The position numbers and the translations under genes are program-made. DNA of 64,000 nucleotides from Stenotrophomonas sp. 24(2023) (GTDB taxonomy: Bacteria > Pseudomonadota > Gammaproteobacteria > Xanthomonadales > Xanthomonadaceae), in assembly GCF_030913365.1 (NCBI RefSeq), contig NZ_CP133160.1:1116001-1180000 (forward strand), written 5' to 3'. Shown here in pieces: positions 35,245 through 43,483 of this stretch. The notes under the pieces were generated by a model, which did no database searches, was not told the origin of the DNA, and saw nothing but the letters and a program-made list of their open reading frames with translations. Position 1 is the first letter of the stretch; every line of letters starts with the position of its first letter.

Positions 35245-36060
35245 ATGAAGACCCGTTACGCCCTCGCGCTCATGGCGCTGCTGCCGATCCTGGCTGCCTG
35301 CAAGGCCCAGGACGGCACCGCCAACACCGCTGCACCGGCCGAACCGGCCACCACGCCGGCCCCGGCGGAAACCGCACCGGCCAGCCCGGCTGAAGGTGCT
35401 GCGCCGGCCAGCGAAGGCGACAAGGCACCGGCCGAGGCCGCCACGCCGGCACCGGCCAGCACCACCCTGACCGGTCCGGCCCCGGTGGAAGGCAGCGATT
35501 ACCAGACCATCCCCAACGGCCAGCCGTTCCAGCCGGTGGCGGGCAAGGTCGAAGTGGTCGAGATCTTCGGTTACGTCTGCCCGGCCTGCGCGGCGTTCCA
35601 GCCGCTGGTCGGCCCGTGGAAGGCCGGCCTGCCCGGTGACGTGAACTTCGTCTACGTCCCGGCCATGTTCGGCGGCACCTGGGACAACTACGCCCGTGCC
35701 TTCTATGCCGCGCAGACCCTGGGCGTGCAGGAAAAGACCCACGAAGCCCTGTACCTGGCCATCCACGAACAGAAGACCCTCAAGGGCGAGCGTGGCGCTG
35801 ACAGCGTCGATGACATCGCCAAGTTCTACGCCGGCTACGGCGTGGACCCGAAGCAGTTTGCCGCCACCATGGGCAGCTTCGCGGTGAACGCCAAGACCAA
35901 TTCGGCCAAGCAGTTCGCCCAGCGCAGCCAGATCAGCGGCACCCCGTCGCTCATCGTCAATGGCAAGTATCTGGTCAAGGGCAAGAGCTTCGGCGACATG
36001 CTGCGCATCACCGACCACCTGATTGCCCGTGAGCGTGCCGCCGCCCAGGGCGCCCACTAA
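35245..36060 (+). CDS. DsbA-family lipoprotein with Pro/Ala-rich linker
   Basis: A 271-residue exported protein. The lipobox ILAAC puts the lipidated Cys at residue 19. A low-complexity Ala/Pro/Glu/Thr linker follows to about residue 80, and then a DsbA-like thioredoxin domain with FGYVCPACAAF (Cys112, Cys115) and cis-Pro loop SGTPSLIVNGKYLV. The dipeptide between the cysteines is Pro-Ala rather than Pro-His, which should make it less oxidising than the neighbouring DsbA. It is probably membrane-tethered in the periplasm by the lipid anchor, with the linker spanning space. It is collinear with dsbA and the EEP gene. Confidence 0.88.
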   Translation: MKTRYALALMALLPILAACKAQDGTANTAAPAEPATTPAPAETAPASPAEGAAPASEGDKAPAEAATPAPASTTLTGPAPVEGSDYQTIPNGQPFQPVAGKVEVVEIFGYVCPACAAFQPLVGPWKAGLPGDVNFVYVPAMFGGTWDNYARAFYAAQTLGVQEKTHEALYLAIHEQKTLKGERGADSVDDIAKFYAGYGVDPKQFAATMGSFAVNAKTNSAKQFAQRSQISGTPSLIVNGKYLVKGKSFGDMLRITDHLIARERAAAQGAH

Positions 36061-36079
36061 GCAGCGACGCAGCCCGGCC

Positions 36080-36847
36080 GTGAGTTCCCCCCACACACGG
36101 ACCCTGCGCCTGCTGACGGCCAACATCCAGGCCGGCTCCAGCACCCGCCGGTACAGCGACTACGTGACCCGCAGCTGGTCACATGCGCTGCCGGCGGGCC
36201 GCAAGCGCAGCAGCCTGGATGCCATTGCCACGCTGGCCCGGGGCCACGATATCGTCGGCCTGCAGGAAGCCGACCCGGGCAGCCTGCGCTCGGGCTTCAC
36301 CAACCAGACCCATTACCTGGCCCAGCGCGCCGGCTTCAATTACTGGAGCCACCAGCCGAACCGGCGCATGGGTGGGGTCGCCTCCAGCGCCAACGGGCTG
36401 CTGAGCCGGCTCGAACCGGTGGAAGTACAGGACCATGCCCTGCCTGGCCGCATCGGCGGGCGCGGCGTGCTGCTGGCCCGGTTCGGTGATGGCGACGAAG
36501 GCCTGGCCGTCGCGGTGGCCCACCTGTCGCTGGGTACCTCCTCGCGCATGGCCCAGTTGTCGTTCATCGCCGACCTGCTCTCCGACCACCCGAACGCGGT
36601 GCTGATGGGCGACTTCAACTGCCTGGCCGAACGCCCGGAAATGCAGGTGCTGTACCAGAAGACCTCCCTGCAGCCCCCCGGCAGCAACGTGCCGACCTTC
36701 CCCAGCTGGCGGCCGGACCGCGCCATCGACCACATCCTGGTCAGCAGCGCCCTGCAGCCCCGTTCGGTGGAAGCCGTGCCGGCCGCGTTTTCCGATCACC
36801 TGGCCCTGGCGATGGCGATCGACGTGCCGGCCAGTGCATTGCGTTGA
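36080..36847 (+). CDS. Endonuclease/exonuclease/phosphatase (EEP) family protein
   Basis: A 255-residue metal-dependent phosphodiesterase-fold protein. Motifs: LRLLTANIQAGS (Asn of block I), IVGLQEADPGS (Glu metal ligand), VAVAHLSLGTSSRMAQL, LMGDFNCLAE (Asp and Asn), and DHILVSSAL plus FSDHLALAM (catalytic Asp-His). The family includes DNases, phosphatases and sphingomyelinases; this member has no signal peptide and its substrate is unknown. The GTG at 36080 follows the previous stop by 19 bases. Upstream in-frame TTG at 36023 would overlap the DsbA-like gene and is less likely. A double SMAG repeat follows the stop. Confidence 0.85.
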   Translation: MSSPHTRTLRLLTANIQAGSSTRRYSDYVTRSWSHALPAGRKRSSLDAIATLARGHDIVGLQEADPGSLRSGFTNQTHYLAQRAGFNYWSHQPNRRMGGVASSANGLLSRLEPVEVQDHALPGRIGGRGVLLARFGDGDEGLAVAVAHLSLGTSSRMAQLSFIADLLSDHPNAVLMGDFNCLAERPEMQVLYQKTSLQPPGSNVPTFPSWRPDRAIDHILVSSALQPRSVEAVPAAFSDHLALAMAIDVPASALR

Positions 36848-36856
36848 AAAGCACCT

Positions 36857-36908
36857 CCACGCATGGCGTGGATCTACAAAGACCCATCCACGCATGGCGT
36901 GGATCTAC
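36857..36908. repeat. Tandem pair of SMAG repeats overlapping the rhtA stop codon
   Basis: Two units in the same orientation (36857-36877 and 36886-36908), each with the CCACGC/GCGTGG hairpin ending in CTAC. The CTA of the second unit's CTAC is the reverse complement of the TAG stop codon of the minus-strand transporter gene, so the repeat supplies the end of that reading frame. Confidence 0.8.
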
Positions 36909-37786
36909 AGGGCGGCCACCACCGGGGTCTTCAGGCGTCGCGCGGTCAGCGTGCTGCCCACCGAGGCCAGCACCGTGCAGCCGATCGCCAGCCACTGCAG
37001 GCCATGCAGGTGCTCATGCAGCAGCAGCATCGCCCACAGCGCGGCCACCGCCGGTTCCATGCTGATCAGGATGCCGAAGGTTTCCTTGGGCAGGCGCTTG
37101 AGCGCCATCATCTCCAGCGACATCGGGATGGCGCTGGACACCAGCGCCACCAGCAGGCCGGCGGCAAGGAGCTTCGGATCGAGCAGCGCCGCACCGGCAT
37201 GGGCCACGCCCACCGGCACCACCACCAGCGAGGCCGCCAGCAGGCCCAGCGATACCGTGTGGCCGGCATGCAGGTGGCTGGCCCGCTTGCCGAACACGAT
37301 GTACAGCGCCCAGCACGCCGCCGCCCCCAGTGCATACAGCACGCCGGTGGGGTCCAGCGCCGGGCCGCCGGCCAGCGGCAGCAACAGCAGCAGCCCCAGG
37401 GCAGCACAGCCCACCCAGAGGAAATCGATCATCCGTCGCGAGGACAGCATGGCCACCGCCAGCGGCCCGGTGAATTCGATGGCCACCGCGATCCCGAACG
37501 GGATCGTGCGCAGGGCCATGTAGAACAGCAGGTTCATCAGCCCCAGGGTGAGGCCATAGCGCAGGATGGTGGCGGCATCGGCACGCCCGGTACGCCAGCG
37601 CCAGGGCCGCCAGAACAGCAGCAGCAACAGTGCGGAAAACCCCACGCGCAGCGCGCTGGTGCCCTGTGCGCCGATGGCCGGGAACAGCTGCTTGGCGAAG
37701 GAGGTGCCAATGGCCAGGGAGGTGACGGAGCCAAGCACCGCCAGCGCCGGCAACAGCGGCGCGATTCGAGAGGTCTGCATACGCAC
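36905..37786 (-). CDS. rhtA: DMT-superfamily exporter, RhtA-like (EamA)
   Basis: A 293-residue inner-membrane protein with ten hydrophobic helices in two EamA repeats. The sequence resembles the E. coli threonine/homoserine exporter RhtA: LAIGTSFAKQLFPAIGAQGTSALR, IPFGIAVAIEFTGPLAVA and the second-half SSAIPMSLEMMALKRLPKETFGILISMEPAVAALWA, which is the most conserved RhtA segment. It probably exports amino acids. The start is at 37786 or two codons later. The TAG stop is provided by a SMAG repeat. It is divergent from an Lrp-type regulator, which likely controls it. Confidence 0.85.
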   Translation of the reverse strand: MRMQTSRIAPLLPALAVLGSVTSLAIGTSFAKQLFPAIGAQGTSALRVGFSALLLLLFWRPWRWRTGRADAATILRYGLTLGLMNLLFYMALRTIPFGIAVAIEFTGPLAVAMLSSRRMIDFLWVGCAALGLLLLLPLAGGPALDPTGVLYALGAAACWALYIVFGKRASHLHAGHTVSLGLLAASLVVVPVGVAHAGAALLDPKLLAAGLLVALVSSAIPMSLEMMALKRLPKETFGILISMEPAVAALWAMLLLHEHLHGLQWLAIGCTVLASVGSTLTARRLKTPVVAAL

Positions 37787-37852
37787 AGTCTATTGCGCCG
37801 GCGGCGAGCACTTGGCTCAATTGACAGCCCGTCCGTGCAATTTCTGCTCGCC

Positions 37853-38326
37853 ATGGCCACGCCCCCTGTGCTGGACAGTTTCGACCGCGCCATCCTGGCC
37901 CTGCTGCAACAGGACAACACCTTGCCGCAGCGGCAGATCGCCGAAGCCGTGAACCTGTCCACGCCGGCCGTGCAGCGCCGCATCAAGCGCCTGCAGGACA
38001 GCGGCGTGATCGCCGCCAACGTGGCGGTGGTCGCCGCGGCCCAGGTCGGGCGGCCGCTGACCATCATCGTCGAGGTGCGCGTGGTCAGCGAACAGCGCGC
38101 GCGGGTAGCGCCGTTCAAGCGCCGCGTGCAGGACGACCCGGCCGTGCAGCAGTGCTATTCGATCACCGGCGATGGCGATTTCCTGCTGCTGCTTTCGGCG
38201 GCGTCGATGGAAGAATACGAGGCGATCACCGAGCGGCTGTTCGGCGGCGATGACAACATCGAGCGCTTCCGCACCTCGGTGGCGCTGGGCACATTGAAGC
38301 GGAGTTTCCAAGTGCCGCTGGATTGA
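37853..38326 (+). CDS. Lrp/AsnC-family transcriptional regulator
   Basis: A 157-residue amino-acid-responsive regulator. The N-terminal helix-turn-helix is FDRAILALLQQDNTLPQRQIAEAVNLSTPAVQRRIKRLQDSGVI (residues 10-53) and the C-terminal RAM ligand-binding domain runs from about 68 to 150 (PLTIIVEVRVVSEQRARV; CYSITGDGDFLLLLSA). It is divergent from the RhtA-like exporter over 66 bp, the usual layout of an Lrp-type sensor and an amino-acid exporter. The intergenic AT-rich stretch around 37812-37828 is the best candidate site, but no strong consensus is seen. Confidence 0.9.
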   Translation: MATPPVLDSFDRAILALLQQDNTLPQRQIAEAVNLSTPAVQRRIKRLQDSGVIAANVAVVAAAQVGRPLTIIVEVRVVSEQRARVAPFKRRVQDDPAVQQCYSITGDGDFLLLLSAASMEEYEAITERLFGGDDNIERFRTSVALGTLKRSFQVPLD

Positions 38327-38385
38327 AACCGGCTTGGCCGGGCCACCGACCCGCCTCCGGCTTCATCCCGATTGCAACGTTTCGT

Positions 38386-38976
38386 ATGGAATCCCGGGGC
38401 GGAAACCGGGAAGGTACTGTATCGAGCCTCCACCGGAACGCCCCCATCAACACCTTCCTCAGCGGGAAGCATCGACACTCCCGGATCGCGCTTGTGCTTG
38501 CGCTCGCATGGTCACCCTGTGCTCCCGCCAACGACCCTGCACAGAAGCGCGCGGCCGCAAGTGTCGCATCCACCTACGCATCCCTGTGGCTGGTCGCGTC
38601 CCCCGCGTTGGCGATCAGCGCGGCGGTTGACGCTGTCGGCACGTCGTCCGGCAACCCGAAGCGCCCTGGCCCCGCAGCGCGGCAGAAGGCGCAGGCACGG
38701 CCCCCCCTGCGGATTCAGGAAATCCGACAGCAGGCCAATGGCGACTATCACATCGATGTCGAAACCCTGGGGCACCCCGATCAACACGGCACGATGCTGT
38801 GGGCAGCGAGACCGGATAATCCCGCCACCGCGCTGAAGGCCGGAGACCTCCTGGCACTCACGCCGACGGCGGCAGGGTCCGGATGGTGGATTCATGCCGG
38901 CGGCGACCACGCTGTGGCTTTCATGCCCACGGCGGACAGCGCGCAGCACATCCTGAGCGAGTCCCTGCCGCCTTGA
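38386..38976 (+). CDS. Secreted protein of unknown function
   Basis: About 196 residues with a hydrophobic export segment (SRIALVLALAWSPCAPAND) that begins only about 35 residues in, after a basic leader, so the true start may be later than the ATG at 38386; no clear ribosome-binding site decides it. The mature part contains a hydrophobic stretch (STYASLWLVASPALAISAAVDAVGTSS), a basic region (KRPGPAARQKAQARPPLR) and a compact C-terminal domain (IQEIRQQANGDYHIDVETL to GGDHAVAFMPTADSAQHI). I recognise no family. It stands alone between the Lrp gene and an M23 peptidase gene on the same strand; codon use is somewhat less GC-biased than its neighbours. Confidence 0.6.
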   Translation: MESRGGNREGTVSSLHRNAPINTFLSGKHRHSRIALVLALAWSPCAPANDPAQKRAAASVASTYASLWLVASPALAISAAVDAVGTSSGNPKRPGPAARQKAQARPPLRIQEIRQQANGDYHIDVETLGHPDQHGTMLWAARPDNPATALKAGDLLALTPTAAGSGWWIHAGGDHAVAFMPTADSAQHILSESLPP

Positions 38977-39078
38977 GGGGCGCACGGCCCACACTGCGCC
39001 CATCAGGCCGCACTGCCCGTTCCTGCGGATCCCGCCCTCCCGGGAGGTGCGGGCATCGCTCGACTACACTTCACTGCC

Positions 39079-39627
39079 ATGGACATGCAAAGCAACGCCC
39101 GTCGCCTGCGCCGCTGGCTGCTGCGCGGCCTGTGCCTGGCCATTGCCAGCGTTGCGGCGTTGGCGCTGTGGAACAGCCCATGGGCCACCACCGCGAAGAT
39201 GCTGTGGTCACTGTCGCGGATGCCGCCGGCCACGGCACTGCCTGTACCGGTGGACGGTGTCCGGTGGCGGCAGATCGCCGATACGTTCGGCGCCCCACGC
39301 GGGCGCGACCGCCACCACGCCGGCATCGACATCTTCGCCCGCCGTGGCACCCCGGTCCGCAGCGCCACGCCCGGGGTCGTTGCCAGCATCCGTGAGGGCG
39401 GGCTGGGCGGCCGCCAGGTCTGGGTCATCGGCCCGGGCCGCGAGCGCTACTACTACGCGCACCTGGAGCGCTGGGCGGAAAATCTGGCGCAGGGGCAGGT
39501 CGTGCAGGCCGGCGATCTGCTCGGCCATGTCGGCGACAGCGGCAACGCCCAGGGCACGCCCCCCCACCTGCACTTCGGGCTCTACGGACCGGCCGGGGCA
39601 CGCGATCCGCTGCCACTGATGCGCTGA
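39079..39627 (+). CDS. M23/LytM-family metallopeptidase
   Basis: A 182-residue membrane-anchored peptidoglycan endopeptidase. Residues 11-30 form an N-terminal membrane helix (LLRGLCLAIASVAALALW). The catalytic domain has RHHAGIDIFARRG with zinc ligands His80 and Asp84, YYYAHLERW, and TPPHLHFGLYG with His163 and His165. The four key residues are present, so it should be an active enzyme rather than a NlpD/EnvC-like activator. It likely cleaves peptide cross-links in the periplasm. The start at 39079 is the first ATG before the helix. Confidence 0.88.
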   Translation: MDMQSNARRLRRWLLRGLCLAIASVAALALWNSPWATTAKMLWSLSRMPPATALPVPVDGVRWRQIADTFGAPRGRDRHHAGIDIFARRGTPVRSATPGVVASIREGGLGGRQVWVIGPGRERYYYAHLERWAENLAQGQVVQAGDLLGHVGDSGNAQGTPPHLHFGLYGPAGARDPLPLMR

Positions 39628-39682
39628 TGCCGCCGGGGCAGCAGCCCACCGCGCCACGCCGCACGGCGGATTCACGATTTGT

Positions 39683-39703
39683 AAATAGAAATAATTCCCA
39701 TTA
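39683..39703. promoter_or_regulatory. Fur-box-like site upstream of siderophore receptor
   Basis: An AT-rich 21-base stretch, reading AAATAGAAATAATTCCCATT from 39683, fits the overlapping-hexamer Fur consensus with a few mismatches and is conspicuous in otherwise GC-rich DNA. It lies about 170 bp before the siderophore receptor start, where an iron-repressed promoter would be expected. Confidence 0.6.
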
Positions 39704-39869
39704 CCATGCCCGGGTTTCCGGCGCCGCCAGGACGGCGCGCCACCGTTCGCCCTGCCCAGCCACCGCCCTGACGCCAGGGCCCGCTACGGCGCGACATCCC
39801 CCCAGCCGCGGCGCCAGACCACCCGGGAAGCCGGTCGGGCGCACGCACGTGCCCGACCAGGAACCCCCG

Positions 39870-42002
39870 ATGACCCGCCCCGCCTCTCCCCTGCCGCACC
39901 GCCTGTCCGCCGCCGTGCTCGCGGCCCTGTGCATGGCCACCGCCGCGTCCGCTTTCGCCGCCGATGCGGCTGATCCGACCACGCTGGACAAGGTCGTGGT
40001 GAAGGGCGAGCGCGCCGAAGGCTATTCGGTGCGCCGCACCTCGGCCGGCACCCGCTTCGACCTGGCACCGCGCGAGATTCCGCAGTCGGTCAGCATCATC
40101 AGCCACCAGCGCATCGAGGACCAGAACCTCGACGACATCATCGACGTGCTGGCCAACACCACCGGCGTCACCAGCACCCAGTCCGACAGCGAGCGCACCG
40201 AGTTCTACGCGCGCGGGTTCTACATCGACAACTACCAGTTCGATGGCCTGCCCACCACCATGGTGCAGAACTGGAGCTACGGCGATTCCGGCCTGGACCT
40301 GGCGCTGTATGACCGCGTGGAAGTGGTGCGCGGTGCGACCGGCCTGCTCACCGGTGCCGGCAACCCGTCCGCTTCGGTGAACCTGATCCGCAAGCACGCC
40401 GACAGCGCCGAACTGACCGGCAGCGTGTCGGTGAACGTGGGCAGCTGGGGCCGCACCCGCAGCACGGTGGATGTGACCACCCCGCTCAACGCCAGCGGCT
40501 CGGTGCGCGGCCGCGTGATCGGCAGCTACCTGGACACCGATGGCCAGATGGACCGCTACCACCAGCGCAAGACGCTGGGCTATGCGGTCATCGATGCCGA
40601 CCTGACCCCGGACACGCAGCTGAGCGTGGGCTACGACTACCAGCAGAAGCGCGCCACCGGCGTGACCTGGGGCGGCTTCCCGATGTGGTATGCCGACGGC
40701 AGCCGCACGAACTACAACGAAGCCTTCAACCCGGCCACTGACTGGACCTACTGGGACACCACCACCAAGCGCGCCTTCGCCACGCTGCAGCACAGCTTCG
40801 CCAACGGCTGGAAGTTCAAGATCGGCGCCACGCATGACAAGACCGACTCGGACGACAAGCTGTTCTACCCGTATTACACGATCTACGGTTTCGACAAGAC
40901 CACCGGTGCCGGCGTGGTGCCCTATTCGGGCTACTACCAGACCGAGCGCAAGGTCAACGGCGTGGATGGCTACATCGACGGGCCGTTCCAGCTGTTCGGC
41001 CGCGAGCACCAGTTCATGGCCGGGCTGAGCTACAACAAGCGCCAGTACGTCAACAACGGGGCATTCGACTTCCCCCTCCCGATGCCCAGCTACCTGGGCT
41101 GGACCGGCCGGTTCCCGGAGCCGAACTGGGCACCCATGCAGCAGTTCAGCCGCGGCACCATTACCCAGAAGGCCGGTTACGCAGCGACCCGCCTGTCGCT
41201 GGCCGATCCGCTGAAGCTGATCCTCGGTGCGCGCTACACCGACTACAGCCTTGATGCCACCGAAGGCACGGTGGTCATGCAGTTCAGCCACAAGGTGACC
41301 ACGCCGTATGCGGGCCTGGTGTTCGACATCAATGACACCTGGTCCACCTACGCCAGCTACACCGAGATCTTCCAGCCGCAGACCACCCGCAACCGCCAGG
41401 GCAGCTACCTGGACCCGGTGGACGGCAAGAGCTACGAAGTGGGCGTGAAGGGGGCCTGGTTCGACAACCGCCTCAACGCTTCGCTGTCGGTGTTCCGCAT
41501 CGAGCAGGACAACGTCGCCCAGGCCACCCCGGACAAGGTTCCCGGCACGGGCGACACCGCCTACATCGCCGCACGCGGCACCGTCAGCCGCGGCGTCGAG
41601 TTCGAACTGAACGGTGAACTGGCCCAGGGCTGGAACGCCACCTTCGGTGCGTCGCGCTACGTGGCCAAGGACATCAACGGCAAGGACATCAACAGCCAGC
41701 TGCCGCAGACCTCGCTCAAGGCCTACACCAGCTACACGCCGCAGTCGCTGGCCGAACTGACCTTCGGCGGCGGCGTGAACTGGCAGAACCGCATCTACTA
41801 CGCCGATGCCACCTACGGCCGCTTCGAGCAGGATGCCTATGCGCTGGTCAGTGCGTTCGCGCGCTACCGCATCGCCCCGCAGTTCGCGGTGCAGGTGAAC
41901 CTCAACAACCTGCTGGACAAGAAGTACTACTCGCAGATCTATGGCTACGGTGCGTTCGGCGATGGCCGCAACGGCTCGATCACCTTCACCTGGTCGTTCT
42001 GA
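39870..42002 (+). CDS. TonB-dependent siderophore receptor
   Basis: A 710-residue outer-membrane receptor with a signal peptide (cleavage near SAFAADAAD), TonB box region TTLDKVVVKG, a plug with REIPQSVSIISHQRIEDQNLDDIIDVLANTTGV and RVEVVRGATGLLTGAGNPSASVNLIRK, and a barrel ending in FTWSF. The plug motifs are those of the FpvA/FhuE siderophore class, so the ligand is probably a ferric hydroxamate or similar chelate, possibly a xenosiderophore, since no synthesis genes are nearby. The ATG at 39870 begins a normal signal sequence. A Fur-box-like site upstream suggests iron repression. Confidence 0.9.
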   Translation: MTRPASPLPHRLSAAVLAALCMATAASAFAADAADPTTLDKVVVKGERAEGYSVRRTSAGTRFDLAPREIPQSVSIISHQRIEDQNLDDIIDVLANTTGVTSTQSDSERTEFYARGFYIDNYQFDGLPTTMVQNWSYGDSGLDLALYDRVEVVRGATGLLTGAGNPSASVNLIRKHADSAELTGSVSVNVGSWGRTRSTVDVTTPLNASGSVRGRVIGSYLDTDGQMDRYHQRKTLGYAVIDADLTPDTQLSVGYDYQQKRATGVTWGGFPMWYADGSRTNYNEAFNPATDWTYWDTTTKRAFATLQHSFANGWKFKIGATHDKTDSDDKLFYPYYTIYGFDKTTGAGVVPYSGYYQTERKVNGVDGYIDGPFQLFGREHQFMAGLSYNKRQYVNNGAFDFPLPMPSYLGWTGRFPEPNWAPMQQFSRGTITQKAGYAATRLSLADPLKLILGARYTDYSLDATEGTVVMQFSHKVTTPYAGLVFDINDTWSTYASYTEIFQPQTTRNRQGSYLDPVDGKSYEVGVKGAWFDNRLNASLSVFRIEQDNVAQATPDKVPGTGDTAYIAARGTVSRGVEFELNGELAQGWNATFGASRYVAKDINGKDINSQLPQTSLKAYTSYTPQSLAELTFGGGVNWQNRIYYADATYGRFEQDAYALVSAFARYRIAPQFAVQVNLNNLLDKKYYSQIYGYGAFGDGRNGSITFTWSF

Positions 42003-42014
42003 TCCGCGCCGGTG

Positions 42015-42037
42015 GGCGCCGGGCCCTGCCCGGCGCC
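42015..42037. terminator. GC-rich hairpin between convergent receptor and methyltransferase genes
   Basis: A perfect 10-bp stem (42015-42024 with 42028-42037) and 3-base loop just past the receptor stop and before the methyltransferase stop. No T tract, so strength as an intrinsic terminator is uncertain. Confidence 0.6.
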
Positions 42038-42056
42038 TGCTGCCAGGCGGGTGCGC

Positions 42057-42713
42057 TCAACCAACCCGCATCGATACTTCCACCTCCTCGCCCACGGCCA
42101 CGGAAAGGTAACCGCGTCCCGGCGCACGCACGTGGGCCAGGTAATCCGGCGCGTAGTCGGCATTGTCGGCCACGATCACCGCCGTCGGCGCAAGGCGGTC
42201 TTCCAGCAGCAACAGGATGTCGCTGTACAGCGGCTTGGCGCCATCGAGCAGGACCATATCGATGCGCTCAGGCAGGTCTTGGCGCAGCGTCTGCAGCGCG
42301 TCGCCCTGGCGGATGTCCACCAGGTCATCCAGCCCCGCCGCCGCCAGGTGCGCGCGGGCACGCTGCACCTTGCCCGGCTCGAATTCGCTGCTGACCAGCG
42401 TGCCACCGCCGTTGTCACGCAGCGCCGCTGCCAGGTGCAGGGTCGAAATGCCGAACGACGTGCCGAACTCGACTATCGTGCGTGCGCCGCTGCTGCGCGC
42501 CAGCAGGTAGAGCAGCCGCCCGGTATCACGCGACACCGGCAGCCACAGGTTCTTCAGGCGCCCATACAGGGCCAGGTAGTCGGTGCGGCTGTGCATCAGG
42601 CGCGCCTGCTCGTCGGCGCTCAGGCCGTCGAAGCTGCTGTCGTGGGCAGCATCGGCCTGGTCGAACAGGTCCTCCAGCAGCGTGGCCAGGGGTTCGGAGG
42701 TAAGGGTTGTCAT
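42057..42713 (-). CDS. Class I SAM-dependent O-methyltransferase
   Basis: A 218-residue Rossmann-fold methyltransferase. The SAM-binding motif I is TIVEFGTSFGISTLHLAAAL; the acidic loop SSEFEPGK binds the ribose; IRQGDALQTL and IDMVLLDGAKPLYSDIL supply the metal-binding and catalytic acid region of the catechol-O-methyltransferase-like group. The substrate is unknown. It is divergent from a TetR regulator across 125 bp that contains a perfect inverted repeat, so it is probably the regulator's target and may act in detoxification of a small phenolic or thiol. Confidence 0.85.
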   Translation of the reverse strand: MTTLTSEPLATLLEDLFDQADAAHDSSFDGLSADEQARLMHSRTDYLALYGRLKNLWLPVSRDTGRLLYLLARSSGARTIVEFGTSFGISTLHLAAALRDNGGGTLVSSEFEPGKVQRARAHLAAAGLDDLVDIRQGDALQTLRQDLPERIDMVLLDGAKPLYSDILLLLEDRLAPTAVIVADNADYAPDYLAHVRAPGRGYLSVAVGEEVEVSMRVG

Positions 42714-42754
42714 CGGGGGAACGTCCGGCAGTAGGGAGGCGGCGGGCCGCCTGG

Positions 42755-42776
42755 AATGCGATTGATTCGTCGCATT
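42755..42776. promoter_or_regulatory. Candidate TetR operator between methyltransferase and regulator genes
   Basis: A perfect inverted repeat, AATGCGA (42755-42761) and TCGCATT (42770-42776) separated by eight bases, in the divergent intergenic region. The size (22 bp) and position fit a dimeric TetR-family site that would control both genes. Confidence 0.65.
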
Positions 42777-42838
42777 TACAGCCTACGTGCGATCATCGCG
42801 GCCCACCATTCGCATTCCCCGGACCGCCCGGGCCTTCC

Positions 42839-43471
42839 ATGAGCACTCCCGCAACCCCGCAGATTTCCTCGAGAAAACAGCCCCGGCAGGCCCGCTCGAA
42901 CGAGCTGGTGGCGGTGATCCTGGAGGCAGCGGCTCAGGTTCTGGCCCAGCAGGGCGCGGCCCGCTTCACCACCGCACGGGTGGCCGAGCGTGCCGGGGTC
43001 AGCATCGGCTCGCTGTACCAGTACTTCCCGAACAAGGCGGCGATCCTGTTCCGCCTGCAGGCCGACGAATGGGCGCAGAACACCGCCGTGCTGCGGCGCA
43101 CGCTGCAGGAAGGCCACGCACCACCGCTGCAGCGGTTGCGCGCGCTGGTGCATGCGTTCATCCGTTCCGAATGCGAGGAAGTGGAAATGCGCGTGGCACT
43201 CAGCGATGCCGCCCCGCTCTACCGCGATGCCCCCGAAGCACGCCAGGTGCGCAGCGCCGGCGAAGGCATGATGGAAGCCTTCATGCGCGAGGCACTGCCT
43301 GCCGCCACGCCGCAGCAGCAGGCGCTGGCCAGCGAGCTGATCGCCACCACGCTGAGCAGCGTGGGCAAGCGTTTTTCCAGCACGCGTCCAACCCGCGCCG
43401 ACATCACCGCCTACGCCGACGCGGTAGCGGACATGTTCTGCGCTTACCTGCAGTCGCTGGATGCGCGCTAG
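42839..43471 (+). CDS. TetR-family transcriptional regulator
   Basis: A 210-residue repressor. The N-terminal helix-turn-helix covers VAVILEAAAQVLAQQGAARFTTARVAERAGVSIGSLYQYFPNKAAILFRL, residues about 24-73, and ends in the SLYQYFPNK signature. The remaining 130 residues form the ligand-binding dimerisation domain, which is not diagnostic of a ligand. The Pro/Ser/Arg-rich first 20 residues are a disordered leader. It is divergent from the O-methyltransferase and convergent with the LysE-type gene. Confidence 0.9.
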   Translation: MSTPATPQISSRKQPRQARSNELVAVILEAAAQVLAQQGAARFTTARVAERAGVSIGSLYQYFPNKAAILFRLQADEWAQNTAVLRRTLQEGHAPPLQRLRALVHAFIRSECEEVEMRVALSDAAPLYRDAPEARQVRSAGEGMMEAFMREALPAATPQQQALASELIATTLSSVGKRFSSTRPTRADITAYADAVADMFCAYLQSLDAR

Positions 43472-43483
43472 CGCTACCCGGCT

